DNA of 64,000 nt. It comes from Haloarcula ordinaria. Lineage in GTDB: Archaea > Halobacteriota > Halobacteria > Halobacteriales > Haloarculaceae. A model generated the notes under the pieces. That model ran no database searches, was not told the origin of the DNA, and saw nothing but the letters and a program-made list of their open reading frames with translations. Below, piece by piece: positions 8,043-16,366 of this stretch (its first letter is position 1; the number at the start of each line of letters is the position of its first letter). The DNA lies in the NCBI RefSeq assembly GCF_029338275.1, contig NZ_CP119789.1, forward strand, positions 1,364,001 to 1,428,000, read 5' to 3'. A program made the position numbers and the translations under genes.

Positions 8043-9764
8043 ATGGCGACTGCAGCACAGATCGGGCTGGCGGTACTGCCGCTGGCGACCATCGCGTTCC
8101 TGATGATCGGCCGGTACTGGCCGGCGACGAAGGCCATGCCGGTGGCGTGGCTCGTCGCCGCCGTCGTCGGGCTGTTCGGGTGGAACATGTCCCTGCGGTG
8201 GCTCGCCGCGGCGTCCATCAACGGGGCGATAACGGCGGTGAACATCCTCTACATCGTCTTCGGCGCCATCCTCGTGCTGTACACGCTCAAGGAGACCGGC
8301 GCGTTCGACGTCATCAACGAGGGCTTCACCTCCATCAGCGACGACCGGCGCGTCCAGGTCGTCCTGCTCGTGTTCCTGATGGGGTCGTTCATCGAGGCCG
8401 CCGCCGGGTTCGGGACGCCGGCCGCCGTCGTCGGCCCGCTCTTGGTGGGCCTCGGCTTCCCACCGCTGGCGGCCGTCGTCGTCGCCCTGACCGGGAACCT
8501 GATGGCCATCACGTTCGGCGCCGTCGGGACGCCGCTCATCATCGGGCTCGAGGACATCTTCGCCTCGACCGAGCCCATCCAGTCGACGGTCGCCGAACAG
8601 GGGCTGACCATCCCCGAGTGGGTCGCCCAGATCGCCGTCTGGGCGGCCACCTTCCACGTCGTCGTCGGCGTGCTCCTGCCCTTCATCGGCGTGGCCATGA
8701 TGACCCGGTTCTTCGGGCCCGAGCGGTCCATCCGTCCGGCACTGAACGTCCTGCCCCTGACGCTGTTCGCGTGGGCCTCCTTCTCGGTGCCCTACTGGCT
8801 TACCGCGTACTTCCTGGGCCCGACGTTCCCCGGCCTGTTCGGGGCGATGGGCGGGATGCTCCTCACGGTCGGGGCGCTCAAGGCCGGCTTCCTCCACCCC
8901 GACGAGGAGTGGGAGTTTGCGCCCGAGGCACAGTGGCCCGAGCACTGGGTCGGCGACATCCAGCCGGGCGAGTCGGCCAGCGGCGACACGAGGGTCGCCG
9001 CCGACGGCGGGCAGGTCACCGCTGCCTCGTCCATGTCGCTCGTCCGTGCCTGGACGCCCTACGCCGTGCTCGCCGCGCTGCTCGTCCTCACGCGGGTCGT
9101 CGACCCCGTGACGAACTTCCTCACCTCGACGCTCGTCTTCGAGTGGGCGAACATCCTCGGCACGGGCATGGACAACAGCTTCGCGCTGCTGTACCTGCCC
9201 GGCGCTATCTTCGTCGCGGTCCACCTGCTGACTATCCCGCTGCACGGGATGGACACCCAGCAGGTCCGGGATGCCTGGAGCGAGACGGTGGTGAAGGTGA
9301 CGCCCGCGGTACTCGCGCTGGTGTTCGCCGTCGCGACGGTCCAGATCATGATCCAGTCCGGTGAGACGGCCAACGTCGACAGCATGCTGGTGGTCCTCTC
9401 GGAGGCGACGGCCGACACCGCTGGTGTCGTCTACCCGTTCTTCGCCGCGCTGGTCGGGGCCTTCGGGGCGTTCCTGGCCGGGTCGAACACGGTCAGTGAC
9501 ATCCTTTTTGGCACCTTCCAGTACAACGTCGCGAGCGACCTCGGCGTCTCCAGGACCATCCTCGTGGGCGCACAGGCTGTCGGCGGCGCTATCGGGAACC
9601 TCATCGCGGTCCACAACGTCGTCGCCGCGCTGGCCGTCGTCGGCCTCGTCGGCGAGGAGGGGCGGGTCATCCGGCTCGAGCTCATCCCGCTCGTGTACTA
9701 CGCCACGATGACGGGCATCCTGGCGCTGCTGTTCGTCTACGTGTTCGCGCCCGGGACGTTCTGA
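8043..9764 (+). CDS. lctP: L-lactate permease (LctP family)
   Basis: A 573-aa polytopic membrane protein with about 12-14 hydrophobic helices. The signature GSFIEAAAGFGTPAAVVGP at about residues 113-131 and the following LTGNLMAITFGAVGTPLI are typical of the LctP lactate/glycolate:proton symporters, as is the repeat-like AFLAGSNTVSDILFGTFQ near 480. Length matches the family. It should import L-lactate or glycolate across the cell membrane. The ATG at 8043 has a Shine-Dalgarno-like GGAGG 9 nt upstream. No lactate-utilisation genes are in this window; the next gene is convergent 23 nt away, so lctP is monocistronic except for the leader ORF. Confidence 0.93.
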   Translation: MATAAQIGLAVLPLATIAFLMIGRYWPATKAMPVAWLVAAVVGLFGWNMSLRWLAAASINGAITAVNILYIVFGAILVLYTLKETGAFDVINEGFTSISDDRRVQVVLLVFLMGSFIEAAAGFGTPAAVVGPLLVGLGFPPLAAVVVALTGNLMAITFGAVGTPLIIGLEDIFASTEPIQSTVAEQGLTIPEWVAQIAVWAATFHVVVGVLLPFIGVAMMTRFFGPERSIRPALNVLPLTLFAWASFSVPYWLTAYFLGPTFPGLFGAMGGMLLTVGALKAGFLHPDEEWEFAPEAQWPEHWVGDIQPGESASGDTRVAADGGQVTAASSMSLVRAWTPYAVLAALLVLTRVVDPVTNFLTSTLVFEWANILGTGMDNSFALLYLPGAIFVAVHLLTIPLHGMDTQQVRDAWSETVVKVTPAVLALVFAVATVQIMIQSGETANVDSMLVVLSEATADTAGVVYPFFAALVGAFGAFLAGSNTVSDILFGTFQYNVASDLGVSRTILVGAQAVGGAIGNLIAVHNVVAALAVVGLVGEEGRVIRLELIPLVYYATMTGILALLFVYVFAPGTF

Positions 9765-9787
9765 CGACCCACTACGGTACTGCCCGC

Positions 9788-11161
9788 TCAGTACTTCGCG
9801 TCGGCGCCGGTGAGCTCGTAGATGTCGTCCATGATGGCGTCGCGCTCGCGCTGCCAGGCGTCGAAGCCCGACGGGTCGCTCGGGTACGACTCGTAGTGGT
9901 CGAGCAACCGGTCGGCCAGTCGCTTGGTCTGGTAGAGGTCGTAGATGGTCCCCCAGTGCCCGATGCTCTTGAAGGCCGTCTTCAGTTTCAGGCCCAGGCT
10001 CAGATTCGTCGACCCGCCGTACAGCGCCTCGGCGAGCTTCTCGCCGGGGAGCGCGGCCATGAGAGCCATCAGGTCGTCGACGTCATAGGCGGTCGTGAAG
10101 ATGTTGTAGACGTCCAGCGCGGCGTAGCGCGCGCCGAAGTGGTCCATCACGTTCACGTTGTATTCCCAGAGCGCCGCCTCGTCGCCGGTGGCGTCGTCCT
10201 CGATGGCCTCGATGGCCTGCTCGGCGGCGTACTTCCCGGCGTAGGCCGCCCCCGCGATGCCGCCGCCGGTCGTCGGGTTGACGTGGCCCGCCGCGTCGCC
10301 GACGGCGATGTACCCCGGCGCGACCGCCGAGTCGTAGGGTCGCCGCGTGGGGAGTGCCGCGCCGAGCTTGTCGGTGACTTCGGCCCCACGGAACTCCGGT
10401 CTGTCCTCCAGGTCGGCCTTGAGGTCGTCGACGAGTTCCATCGGCTCCTCGTTCATCTGGAAGCCCAGGCCGGCGTTGATCTCCGTCGACGTGCGCGGGA
10501 AGTACCAGAGGTAGCCCGCCGAGCGCTCCGTCGGCTTGAACACGAGCGCGTCGTCCCACTCGACGGGTTCCTCGACCTCGATTATCTCGCGGTAGGCCGA
10601 GCAGAACTGCGAGTACCGGACGTTGGTGTCGAAGGTGCTCCCCTCGAAGTCCGTCTTGTCCTGCAGCAGGGAGAGCGCCCCGGCGGCGTCGACGACTAGG
10701 TCGGCCTCGTAGGTCGCCTCGCGTCCCTTCCGCATCGCGGTGATACCGGTCACCTGGCCGTCGTCGTCCTGCTCGACGTCCTGGACGACGGTGTCGTAGT
10801 GGAAGTCCGTCCCCTTCGACTCGGCCCCGTCGATGACGCGCCGCCCGTACTCCCAGCGGTCGATGACCGCGAGCTCGCCCGGGACCGGAATCTCGAGCAC
10901 CGCGTCTTCCTGGGGAATCTCGAAGCGGCCGTGGTCCACGTCGGTGTTGGTGAACGCGGGTTCCAGCTGCGACTTCGGGATGGCCTCCGGGAAGTCGCTG
11001 GCCCCTTTCAGCGCGTCCCCGCAGGCGATGTGGCCCGCCTCCTCGGCGTCCTTTCGTTCGACGACGACGACGTCGTACCCCCCGTCGGCGAGCGTCGCGG
11101 CGGCGTAACACCCGGACGTGCCGGCCCCGACGACGACGACGTCGTACTCGTGACTGCTCAT
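9788..11161 (-). CDS. Geranylgeranyl reductase (digeranylgeranylglycerophospholipid reductase)
   Basis: 457 aa from the ATG at 11161. It begins with an FAD-binding Rossmann motif (VVVVGAGTSGCYAAATLADGG, residues 8-28), has the family motif around HIACGDALKG (near 45) and the second flavin motif GYIAVGDAAGHVNPTTGGGI near 300. This is the flavoprotein that saturates the double bonds of archaeal di-ether lipids. The reading frame stays open for 98 codons upstream, but that part overlaps the divergent ferredoxin gene and lacks similarity to the family. The adjacent divergent 2Fe-2S ferredoxin may be its electron donor; that is an inference from position. Confidence 0.85.
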   Translation of the reverse strand: MSSHEYDVVVVGAGTSGCYAAATLADGGYDVVVVERKDAEEAGHIACGDALKGASDFPEAIPKSQLEPAFTNTDVDHGRFEIPQEDAVLEIPVPGELAVIDRWEYGRRVIDGAESKGTDFHYDTVVQDVEQDDDGQVTGITAMRKGREATYEADLVVDAAGALSLLQDKTDFEGSTFDTNVRYSQFCSAYREIIEVEEPVEWDDALVFKPTERSAGYLWYFPRTSTEINAGLGFQMNEEPMELVDDLKADLEDRPEFRGAEVTDKLGAALPTRRPYDSAVAPGYIAVGDAAGHVNPTTGGGIAGAAYAGKYAAEQAIEAIEDDATGDEAALWEYNVNVMDHFGARYAALDVYNIFTTAYDVDDLMALMAALPGEKLAEALYGGSTNLSLGLKLKTAFKSIGHWGTIYDLYQTKRLADRLLDHYESYPSDPSGFDAWQRERDAIMDDIYELTGADAKY

Positions 11162-11264
11162 GGTGGTGCCTGCTAGCCGGAGAGAGAAAACCGTTCCGAC
11201 TGTCCCGCTCGCCGGAACAGCCTCGGAGACAAGAGTTTTGACCGGTGGTTCCGAACGGCGGGAT

Positions 11265-11585
11265 ATGACCGAGTACACCGTCGAATTCGTCGGGACCGAC
11301 GAAACCATCACGGTCGCCGACACGCAGACCATCCTCTCGCGGTGCATCGAGGCGGGCATCGCACAGGAGTACTCCTGTCGCGTGGGGATGTGTCTGGCCT
11401 GTTCGGCCCGCATCGTCGAGGGCGAGGTGACCCAGCCGGCCGCGCGCGGGCTCACGGAGACGGAGCGCGAGAACTACGCGCTGACCTGCATGGCCCGTCC
11501 CCAGTCGGACCTGAAACTCGACCGCGGCGTCTACCCGCCGAGCATCGAAGCCGACGCCGGTGACGCAGTCACGGCCGACGACTGA
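11265..11585 (+). CDS. Plant-type 2Fe-2S ferredoxin
   Basis: 106 aa with the cysteine pattern CRVGMCLAC (C-x4-C-x2-C, near residues 38-46) and a fourth Cys at YALTCMARP near 78, the full ligand set of a [2Fe-2S] plant-type ferredoxin. The ATG at 11265 is about 27 nt after a weak TATA-like GTTTTG (11234-11239), so the mRNA would be leaderless. The longer frame starting at 11160 lies over the start of the divergent reductase gene and is rejected. It is a small soluble electron carrier; its place beside geranylgeranyl reductase suggests it feeds electrons to lipid saturation. Confidence 0.88.
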   Translation: MTEYTVEFVGTDETITVADTQTILSRCIEAGIAQEYSCRVGMCLACSARIVEGEVTQPAARGLTETERENYALTCMARPQSDLKLDRGVYPPSIEADAGDAVTADD

Positions 11586-11774
11586 CGGACCCGATACCGC
11601 CGTTCGGCCGCTCGGTCCACCGTCGACGGCTGGCGAACCCGCCCGACGGCGGGATGATTTTACGGTGACACGAATCCGGCGAGTAAAGGGCAGATGATAT
11701 AAGCGTGTGGTTCCTATCTGAACATGACCGCAGTGCGAGCGGACGGCCGGCGACGATTGACACCTTCCCCAACC

Positions 11775-12374
11775 ATGACCAGTCGCGTATACAGACTTCA
11801 TTCGACACTCGAACTGCCACTGGAAGACGCCTACGACTTTTTCGAAGATCCCGAACTCCCACCCGAAATCGCGGACATCGACATCACCCGCCGGAACAAC
11901 ACGCTCATCGTCAGCGCCGTCGCCGAAGACGAGACGATGAGCAAGTACACCCCGACCGCACAGCTCAAGGCCAGCGTCACCGAGAACCGCGTCTACGAGG
12001 AGGACCCCGACGAGATGGGCCCGCCCGGCGCGGCCAGCACGGGGAGTGGTGGCGGCCCACAGTGGGGTGCATTGGAGGAGGAAGAGGAGGAGATCGAGTC
12101 CGAACTCGTCGAGTACGCCTGTTTCAAGGGCGACCGCGAGACGGTCCTCCAGAACACCGCCCTCCAGTACGAGATGTTCGAAGTGCTGTGTGCGATTGCG
12201 AAGATCGCGGAGAAAGGGGCACTGACCGCCATCGCCGCCGTCGACGGCGAGCTGACGGCGGTCCGAATCGTCGACGGCGAGGAGCTGCCCGCCTCGATCA
12301 ACGTCGTCGAAGACCCGTCCGACGAGGACGAGAACGAGGGTGTCAACTGGCGGGACAACGAGTTCATCAGCTGA
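11775..12374 (+). CDS. Haloarchaeal conserved acidic protein (DUF7110-like)
   Basis: 199 aa, very acidic, starting MTSRVYRLHSTLELPLEDAY. It has a Gly/Ser-rich low-complexity linker near residues 85-96 followed by a run of Glu, then a helical domain (NTALQYEMFEVLCAIAKIAEKG) and a short beta domain. I associate the N-terminus with a haloarchaea-only family (DUF7110, from memory) without known function. There is a TATA-like ATATAA at 11697-11702, which would place transcription start near 11726 with a 50-nt leader; the in-frame ATG at 11724 adds 17 basic residues unlike the rest and is less likely. No signal peptide or membrane helix is seen. Confidence 0.75.
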   Translation: MTSRVYRLHSTLELPLEDAYDFFEDPELPPEIADIDITRRNNTLIVSAVAEDETMSKYTPTAQLKASVTENRVYEEDPDEMGPPGAASTGSGGGPQWGALEEEEEEIESELVEYACFKGDRETVLQNTALQYEMFEVLCAIAKIAEKGALTAIAAVDGELTAVRIVDGEELPASINVVEDPSDEDENEGVNWRDNEFIS

Positions 12375-12479
12375 TCGCGCCCGGCCCGTTCTGCAGCCGT
12401 CTGTATCCGAGACGAGACCGACAGGTCTCTCGCGAACCGGCTCCCCCGTCGCTGGCAGGCCTGCGCGCTGGGCAGCGCG

Positions 12480-13091
12480 TCAGGGCTCGACGCCGATGGG
12501 TCCGCCGGCCACCCGCTCGGCCACCTGCAGCGTGACGTTCGCCTCGATGTACGCTGCGACGAGAATCAGGACGGTCGCGACGGCGACGAGCACCCCGGCC
12601 TCCCGGAGGAGCCGTTCGGTCACGAGTTCGGCTTCCAGGCCGCGCAGGTAGCGAACGGTCAACCGGCCGAACCGTAGTCCGACGGCCGCGACCAGGAGGA
12701 GGGCCGGAATCTCTAGGACGCCGTGCGGGACGAGCAAGGCGAGAATCACGACGGCAGGGACCTCCTGGAGAGCGATGCCGACCACGGCACCGATGAGCAG
12801 GCCGTTGAGCACGAGTCCGAACACGGAGACGATGCCCAGCGAGACGGCGCCCAGGAGCATGACGAACATCGCCGTGAGGTTGTTCAGCGCGATGGACGTG
12901 GTCGTCAGCTCGGCCGGGAAGAAGGGGTTCGCGCCGCCGTCGGTGGCCGTGGGCAGCGTCTCGACGGGGACGGCGCTCCCCAGGGCGAACCCGACGGCGG
13001 TGCTCACCCCCAGCAGCATCGCCGCGACGGGGACGTAGAGCGCTACCCAGTCCTGATAGATACCGGCGGCCGACGAGAGACGGTCGCTCAT
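12480..13091 (-). CDS. Stage II sporulation protein M-like membrane protein (SpoIIM/DUF95)
   Basis: 203 aa with about five transmembrane helices (near residues 18-38, 65-90, 95-125, 130-150 and 175-200). The stretch NNLTAMFVMLLGAVSLGI near 70-87 and the loop ending VPHGVLEIPAL near 122-132 fit the SpoIIM/DUF95 family common in archaea. It is not connected to sporulation here; archaeal members are thought to be membrane or vesicle-shaping proteins, but their role is not established. It is convergent with the DUF7110-like gene and divergent from the PP-loop gene. Confidence 0.82.
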   Translation of the reverse strand: MSDRLSSAAGIYQDWVALYVPVAAMLLGVSTAVGFALGSAVPVETLPTATDGGANPFFPAELTTTSIALNNLTAMFVMLLGAVSLGIVSVFGLVLNGLLIGAVVGIALQEVPAVVILALLVPHGVLEIPALLLVAAVGLRFGRLTVRYLRGLEAELVTERLLREAGVLVAVATVLILVAAYIEANVTLQVAERVAGGPIGVEP

Positions 13092-13212
13092 CCTGTCTGC
13101 TCAAGGGCGGCGGCGAGTAAAAGAACGGGGGATTAGTAGGTGACTACGGCCGTTCGGCGGGAACGGCGGGACCTGGTAGGCGTGGCCTTTCGTCTCACAC
13201 CTGTCGAGAACC

Positions 13213-13222
13213 CATAAAATAC
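13213..13222 (+). promoter_or_regulatory. TATA-like box before the PP-loop gene
   Basis: CATAAAATAC in an AT-rich stretch centred at about 13217. Expected transcription start is near 13244, 10 nt before the ATG at 13254. A second AT-rich block (AATTATAT) lies at 13235-13242, too close to the ATG to be the TATA box of a leaderless mRNA. Confidence 0.45.
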
Positions 13223-13253
13223 TTACAAGGTCCTAATTATATCTCATTACACG

Positions 13254-14225
13254 ATGTCCGACGAATTCCCCGACTACCTCGACGTCGACTACACCGACGG
13301 CGAGAACGAGCTGCCCGAGGACTATCCGACAGTCAGCCACAAGATCGAGAAAGCCATCGAGGTCACGAAGCGCGGCCTCGAACAGTACCGAAACCCGGTC
13401 ATCATGTGGACCGGCGGCAAGGACTCGACCCTGACGCTGTACTTCGTCAAGGAAGTCGCCGAGCGCTTCGACCTCGAAGTCCCGCCGGCCGTCTTCATCG
13501 ACCACTACCAGCACTTCGACGAGCTCATCGAGTTCGTCAAGCACTGGGCCGACGAGTGGGACCTGGAGGTCATCTGGGCCCGCAACACGGACGTCGGTAA
13601 CTACGTCGACGAGAACGGGCTGGAGCCGGGCGACGACATCCCCATCGACGCCCTCTCCGAGCACAACCAGCACCACGTGCGCAACATCCTCGAGTACGAG
13701 GAGGAGTCGTTCCCGTTCCTGCTCGACACCTACGTCGGCAACCACCTGCTGAAGACCGTCGCGCTCAACGATACCATCGAGGAGTACGACGTCGACGGTA
13801 TCCTTTCCGGCATCCGCTGGGACGAACAGGAGTCCCGCGCCGACGAGACGTTCTTCTCGCCGCGGCACAACCCCGACATTTACCCGCCCCACGACCGCAT
13901 TCAGCCGATACTCCAGTTCGCCGAGGCCGACGTCTGGGAGGCCTTCTGGCACTTCGTCGTCCCCGACACCGTCGAGGGCTACCCGGAGGAGGGCTACGTC
14001 CCGCAGGGCTTCGGCGACCTGCCGGAGGGCATCGAGCAGGAAGACATCCCCGTCTCCCCGAAGTACTTCGAGGGCTTCCGCTCGCTGGGTAGTGAGGTCT
14101 CGACGAAGAAGTCCGACAACGAACCCGCCTGGCTGCAGGACATGGAGAACACGACCGAGCGCGCCGGCCGCGCCCAGGACAAAGAGGACCTGATGGAGCG
14201 CCTGCGCGACCTCGGCTACATGTAA
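13254..14225 (+). CDS. PP-loop ATP pyrophosphatase of the PAPS reductase / CysD group, cysteine-free
   Basis: 323 aa. The PP-loop TGGKDSTLTLYF (residues 53-64) marks an ATP-pyrophosphatase fold. The motif GIRWDEQESRADETFFSPR near 183-201 matches the GxRxDExxSRAxE block of CysD (small subunit of ATP sulfurylase) and PAPS-reductase-like proteins. I find no cysteine anywhere, so it cannot have the catalytic cysteine of a true PAPS reductase. It therefore resembles an adenylating, CysD-like enzyme or a tRNA/cofactor thiolation-type PP-loop protein. No CysN partner is in the window. Haloarchaea usually annotate it as a phosphoadenosine phosphosulfate reductase family protein; I consider that activity unlikely. 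Confidence 0.85.
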   Translation: MSDEFPDYLDVDYTDGENELPEDYPTVSHKIEKAIEVTKRGLEQYRNPVIMWTGGKDSTLTLYFVKEVAERFDLEVPPAVFIDHYQHFDELIEFVKHWADEWDLEVIWARNTDVGNYVDENGLEPGDDIPIDALSEHNQHHVRNILEYEEESFPFLLDTYVGNHLLKTVALNDTIEEYDVDGILSGIRWDEQESRADETFFSPRHNPDIYPPHDRIQPILQFAEADVWEAFWHFVVPDTVEGYPEEGYVPQGFGDLPEGIEQEDIPVSPKYFEGFRSLGSEVSTKKSDNEPAWLQDMENTTERAGRAQDKEDLMERLRDLGYM

Positions 14226-14363
14226 CTCCGGGCGGCGTCACCGACGGGTAGTTTCGACGCCCGTCGCTCCCGGTTCTGTTTTCTCGCTCCCCGCTGGTCT
14301 CGTCACTGCCCGTTCCCGTTCGACGAGGCCGGTACTCGGCCACGGCTCTTTCGTCGATTGTCG

Positions 14364-14370
14364 TATAAAT
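14364..14370 (+). promoter_or_regulatory. TATA box of the 37-aa zinc ribbon gene
   Basis: TATAAAT about 35 nt before the ATG at 14402, predicting transcription start near 14394 and a leader of about 8 nt. It is the strongest sign that the short ORF downstream is a real gene. Confidence 0.7.
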
Positions 14371-14401
14371 CTTTAGTAACCGTCGAATAATAGAGTGACG
14401 T

Positions 14402-14515
14402 ATGTCAGTGCGAGCCTACGACTGTCCCGACTGCGGCGAACCGATGAGCTACGCGACGACGAAACACAGCGGGTGTCAGAACTGCGGGTTCGTGCCGGCC
14501 TACAGCGCAGAGTAG
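14402..14515 (+). CDS. 37-aa zinc-ribbon mini-protein
   Basis: ATG 14402 to TAG 14513-14515. The protein contains two CxxC pairs (CPDC at residues 8-11 and CQNC at 25-28, each followed by a Gly) in a chain that is otherwise mostly polar, the minimal zinc-ribbon pattern of many haloarchaeal small proteins. A good TATA box (14364-14370) and a nearly leaderless start support expression. Such mini-proteins are often regulatory or bind RNA or protein partners; nothing here fixes the role. Confidence 0.75.
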   Translation: MSVRAYDCPDCGEPMSYATTKHSGCQNCGFVPAYSAE

Positions 14516-14541
14516 GGGACGAACGACGGGGTCTGTTCTCG

Positions 14542-15231
14542 CTACGCCTCGCTCTCCAGTTGCTCGACCAAGTGCCGGAGCGTCGCCAGGTCGTACTGGC
14601 CCGGCGCCGTCGCCGCGCCGGGGTCGACCGGCGCATACCCGATCTTCGACCCGTAGAGCGGTGCGACCGCCCGCGAGTGGCGGCCGGCCTCGCCCATACA
14701 CATCGTCGCGACGCGCTCGCCGGCGGTGGTCAACACGCGCGTCGCGACGAGCATGGCCAGCACGTCGTCGGGCGTGTGAGCCGTCGTCGCCACCTTCCCG
14801 ACGTCACCGACTGCACAGGCGCGCTCCAGTCGGCCGACGAGGGTCTCCCGATCGGGCGTCGCCTCGAAGTCGTGCGTCGAGACGACGACCGAGGCGTCGT
14901 GTTCGCGGGCATGGTCAGCCACCCGGGCTGCGTCGTGGTCACCGTCACCTTCGAGTGACGCCAGTTCCAGGTCGACGGCCTCGACGGCGTCGAACTCGAC
15001 GGCCGTCTCCAGCGCGTCGAGCCGGTCGGCCGTGTCCGCTGTCGCGCCGCCCTCCCACTCGACGCGGTTGGTCACCAGTACCGGCAGGTCGCCGTCGTAG
15101 GCGTCGAGCTGGGCCAGCGGGTCGTCGGTCAGGTCCATCCGGAGCTCGACGCCGTCGGCGTCCTCGCGGGCGGCCGGTTCGATGCCCAGGTCGTCGCCGG
15201 CCGCGAGCAGCGTGAACGAGTTGAAGTCCAT
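14542..15231 (-). CDS. aroD: Type I 3-dehydroquinate dehydratase
   Basis: 229 aa. The catalytic His motif is seen as VVVSTHDFEATP near residue 112 and the Schiff-base Lys as VGKVATTAHTPDD near 145, with the barrel end GSKIGYAPVDPGAATAPGQ near 190-208. These match type I dehydroquinases, which convert 3-dehydroquinate to 3-dehydroshikimate in aromatic amino-acid synthesis. Length is normal for the archaeal enzyme. It lies 22 nt downstream of the methyltransferase gene on the same strand, so the two may be cotranscribed, though they share no pathway. No other shikimate genes are present. Confidence 0.9.
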   Translation of the reverse strand: MDFNSFTLLAAGDDLGIEPAAREDADGVELRMDLTDDPLAQLDAYDGDLPVLVTNRVEWEGGATADTADRLDALETAVEFDAVEAVDLELASLEGDGDHDAARVADHAREHDASVVVSTHDFEATPDRETLVGRLERACAVGDVGKVATTAHTPDDVLAMLVATRVLTTAGERVATMCMGEAGRHSRAVAPLYGSKIGYAPVDPGAATAPGQYDLATLRHLVEQLESEA

Positions 15232-15253
15232 ACGCGGCGTTCACCGCGCCGCC

Positions 15254-16294
15254 CTAAAACGTCCCTGCCTCGATGGGTGTGTGGCGCGCGCGGTACCCCT
15301 CGTCGGTCGACTCCACTTCGTCGACGGCGTAGAGGCGGATGCGTCGCTCCTGTTTGGTGTTGACCGAGAAGTCGTAGTGTTCCGCCTCGTAGCCCGGCTC
15401 GTTCCCGGCTTCGCGGCGGGACGCGACCCACTCGCGGTGGGCGGCCAGGCGCTCGCGCCCCTTCGAGGCCGAGCGCTCGGGGACCCCCGCGACTCGGTCG
15501 TCGAGCGCGGCCACCAGTTCGGGGTCGCGCTCGATACCGACGGAGTTCCGGCCGGCGACCATCGCCGCGAGCGTCGTCGTCCCCGTCCCCAGGAACGGGT
15601 CGAGGACCGTGTCGCCGTACACCGAGAACATCGAGACGAGCCGGTAGGGAACCGTCAGCGGGAACGCCCCCGAGCGGTCGCGCAACCCCTCGCCTATGTC
15701 CTGCACTTCGCCGGGGAACTGCCAGAGGTCCGAGAACCACTCGTTGCGCTCCTCCCAGAAGTAGGCGCTCTCGTAGCGCCGGTCGGCCCCCGGTTCGAGC
15801 CGTCGCCGCTCGCCGTTGCGGAAGATGAGGACGTGCTCGTGTTCCAGCGTGGGATAGGCGTTGGGCGGCACCATGCCCGAGCCCATGAACTTCGCGCCGC
15901 TGTTCGTGGGTTTCCGCCAGAGGATGTCCGGAAGCGCCCGCAGACCGCGCGCGGTCAGCCGGTTCGTTATCTCGGCGTGGTTCGGGTACGAGCGAAAGCC
16001 GTCGGAAAGCGAACGGGTCGCGTCGCCGACGTTGATGCAGGCGATGCCGCCGGGGGCGAGGACGCGTTCCAGTTCGGCCCAGACGCCATCGAGGACGTCG
16101 TGCATCAGCGAGAAGGCCCGGTCGCCGTCGCCGGCCGCGAGCGCGTCGGCGATGGCCGGGTCGAGGGCACCGAAGATGTCGTCCCACATCTCGATCATCG
16201 GATACGGCGGGGACGTGACGACGAGTTCGACGCTGTCGTCCGGCAGGGGAATCTCGCGGGCGTCCCCCGTCACAATCCGATGTGTGGTCTCCAT
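15254..16294 (-). CDS. Orphan DNA methyltransferase, N4-cytosine type
   Basis: 346 aa. Catalytic motif IV is TSPPYP (residues 27-32), the Ser-Pro-Pro-Tyr form usual for N4-cytosine methylation, and it precedes the AdoMet motif DPFLGTGTTTLAAM near 220-235, i.e. the beta-group order. The middle part has the usual WRKPTNSGAKFMGSG and EHVLIFRNG blocks. No restriction endonuclease gene is nearby, so it is an orphan. One widely conserved orphan m4C enzyme of haloarchaea modifies CTAG (called Zim in Haloferax); the rarity of CTAG in this window makes this gene a candidate orthologue, but specificity cannot be read from sequence. Confidence 0.87.
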   Translation of the reverse strand: METTHRIVTGDAREIPLPDDSVELVVTSPPYPMIEMWDDIFGALDPAIADALAAGDGDRAFSLMHDVLDGVWAELERVLAPGGIACINVGDATRSLSDGFRSYPNHAEITNRLTARGLRALPDILWRKPTNSGAKFMGSGMVPPNAYPTLEHEHVLIFRNGERRRLEPGADRRYESAYFWEERNEWFSDLWQFPGEVQDIGEGLRDRSGAFPLTVPYRLVSMFSVYGDTVLDPFLGTGTTTLAAMVAGRNSVGIERDPELVAALDDRVAGVPERSASKGRERLAAHREWVASRREAGNEPGYEAEHYDFSVNTKQERRIRLYAVDEVESTDEGYRARHTPIEAGTF

Positions 16295-16366
16295 ATCAAC
16301 GGCCGAGACGGGGACGGGACTCGGTTCTTGCGGTTGTCGCGCGTGGCAGTGTTTACGTTAAGCTAG

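Noticed and set aside
7977-9614. A 545-codon minus-strand ORF
   Set aside because: It is antisense to lctP, with Arg/Asp/Gly/His-rich shadow composition and no motif.
13254-14225. Calling this gene cysH
   Set aside because: The protein has no cysteine, so it cannot have the catalytic Cys of PAPS reductase.
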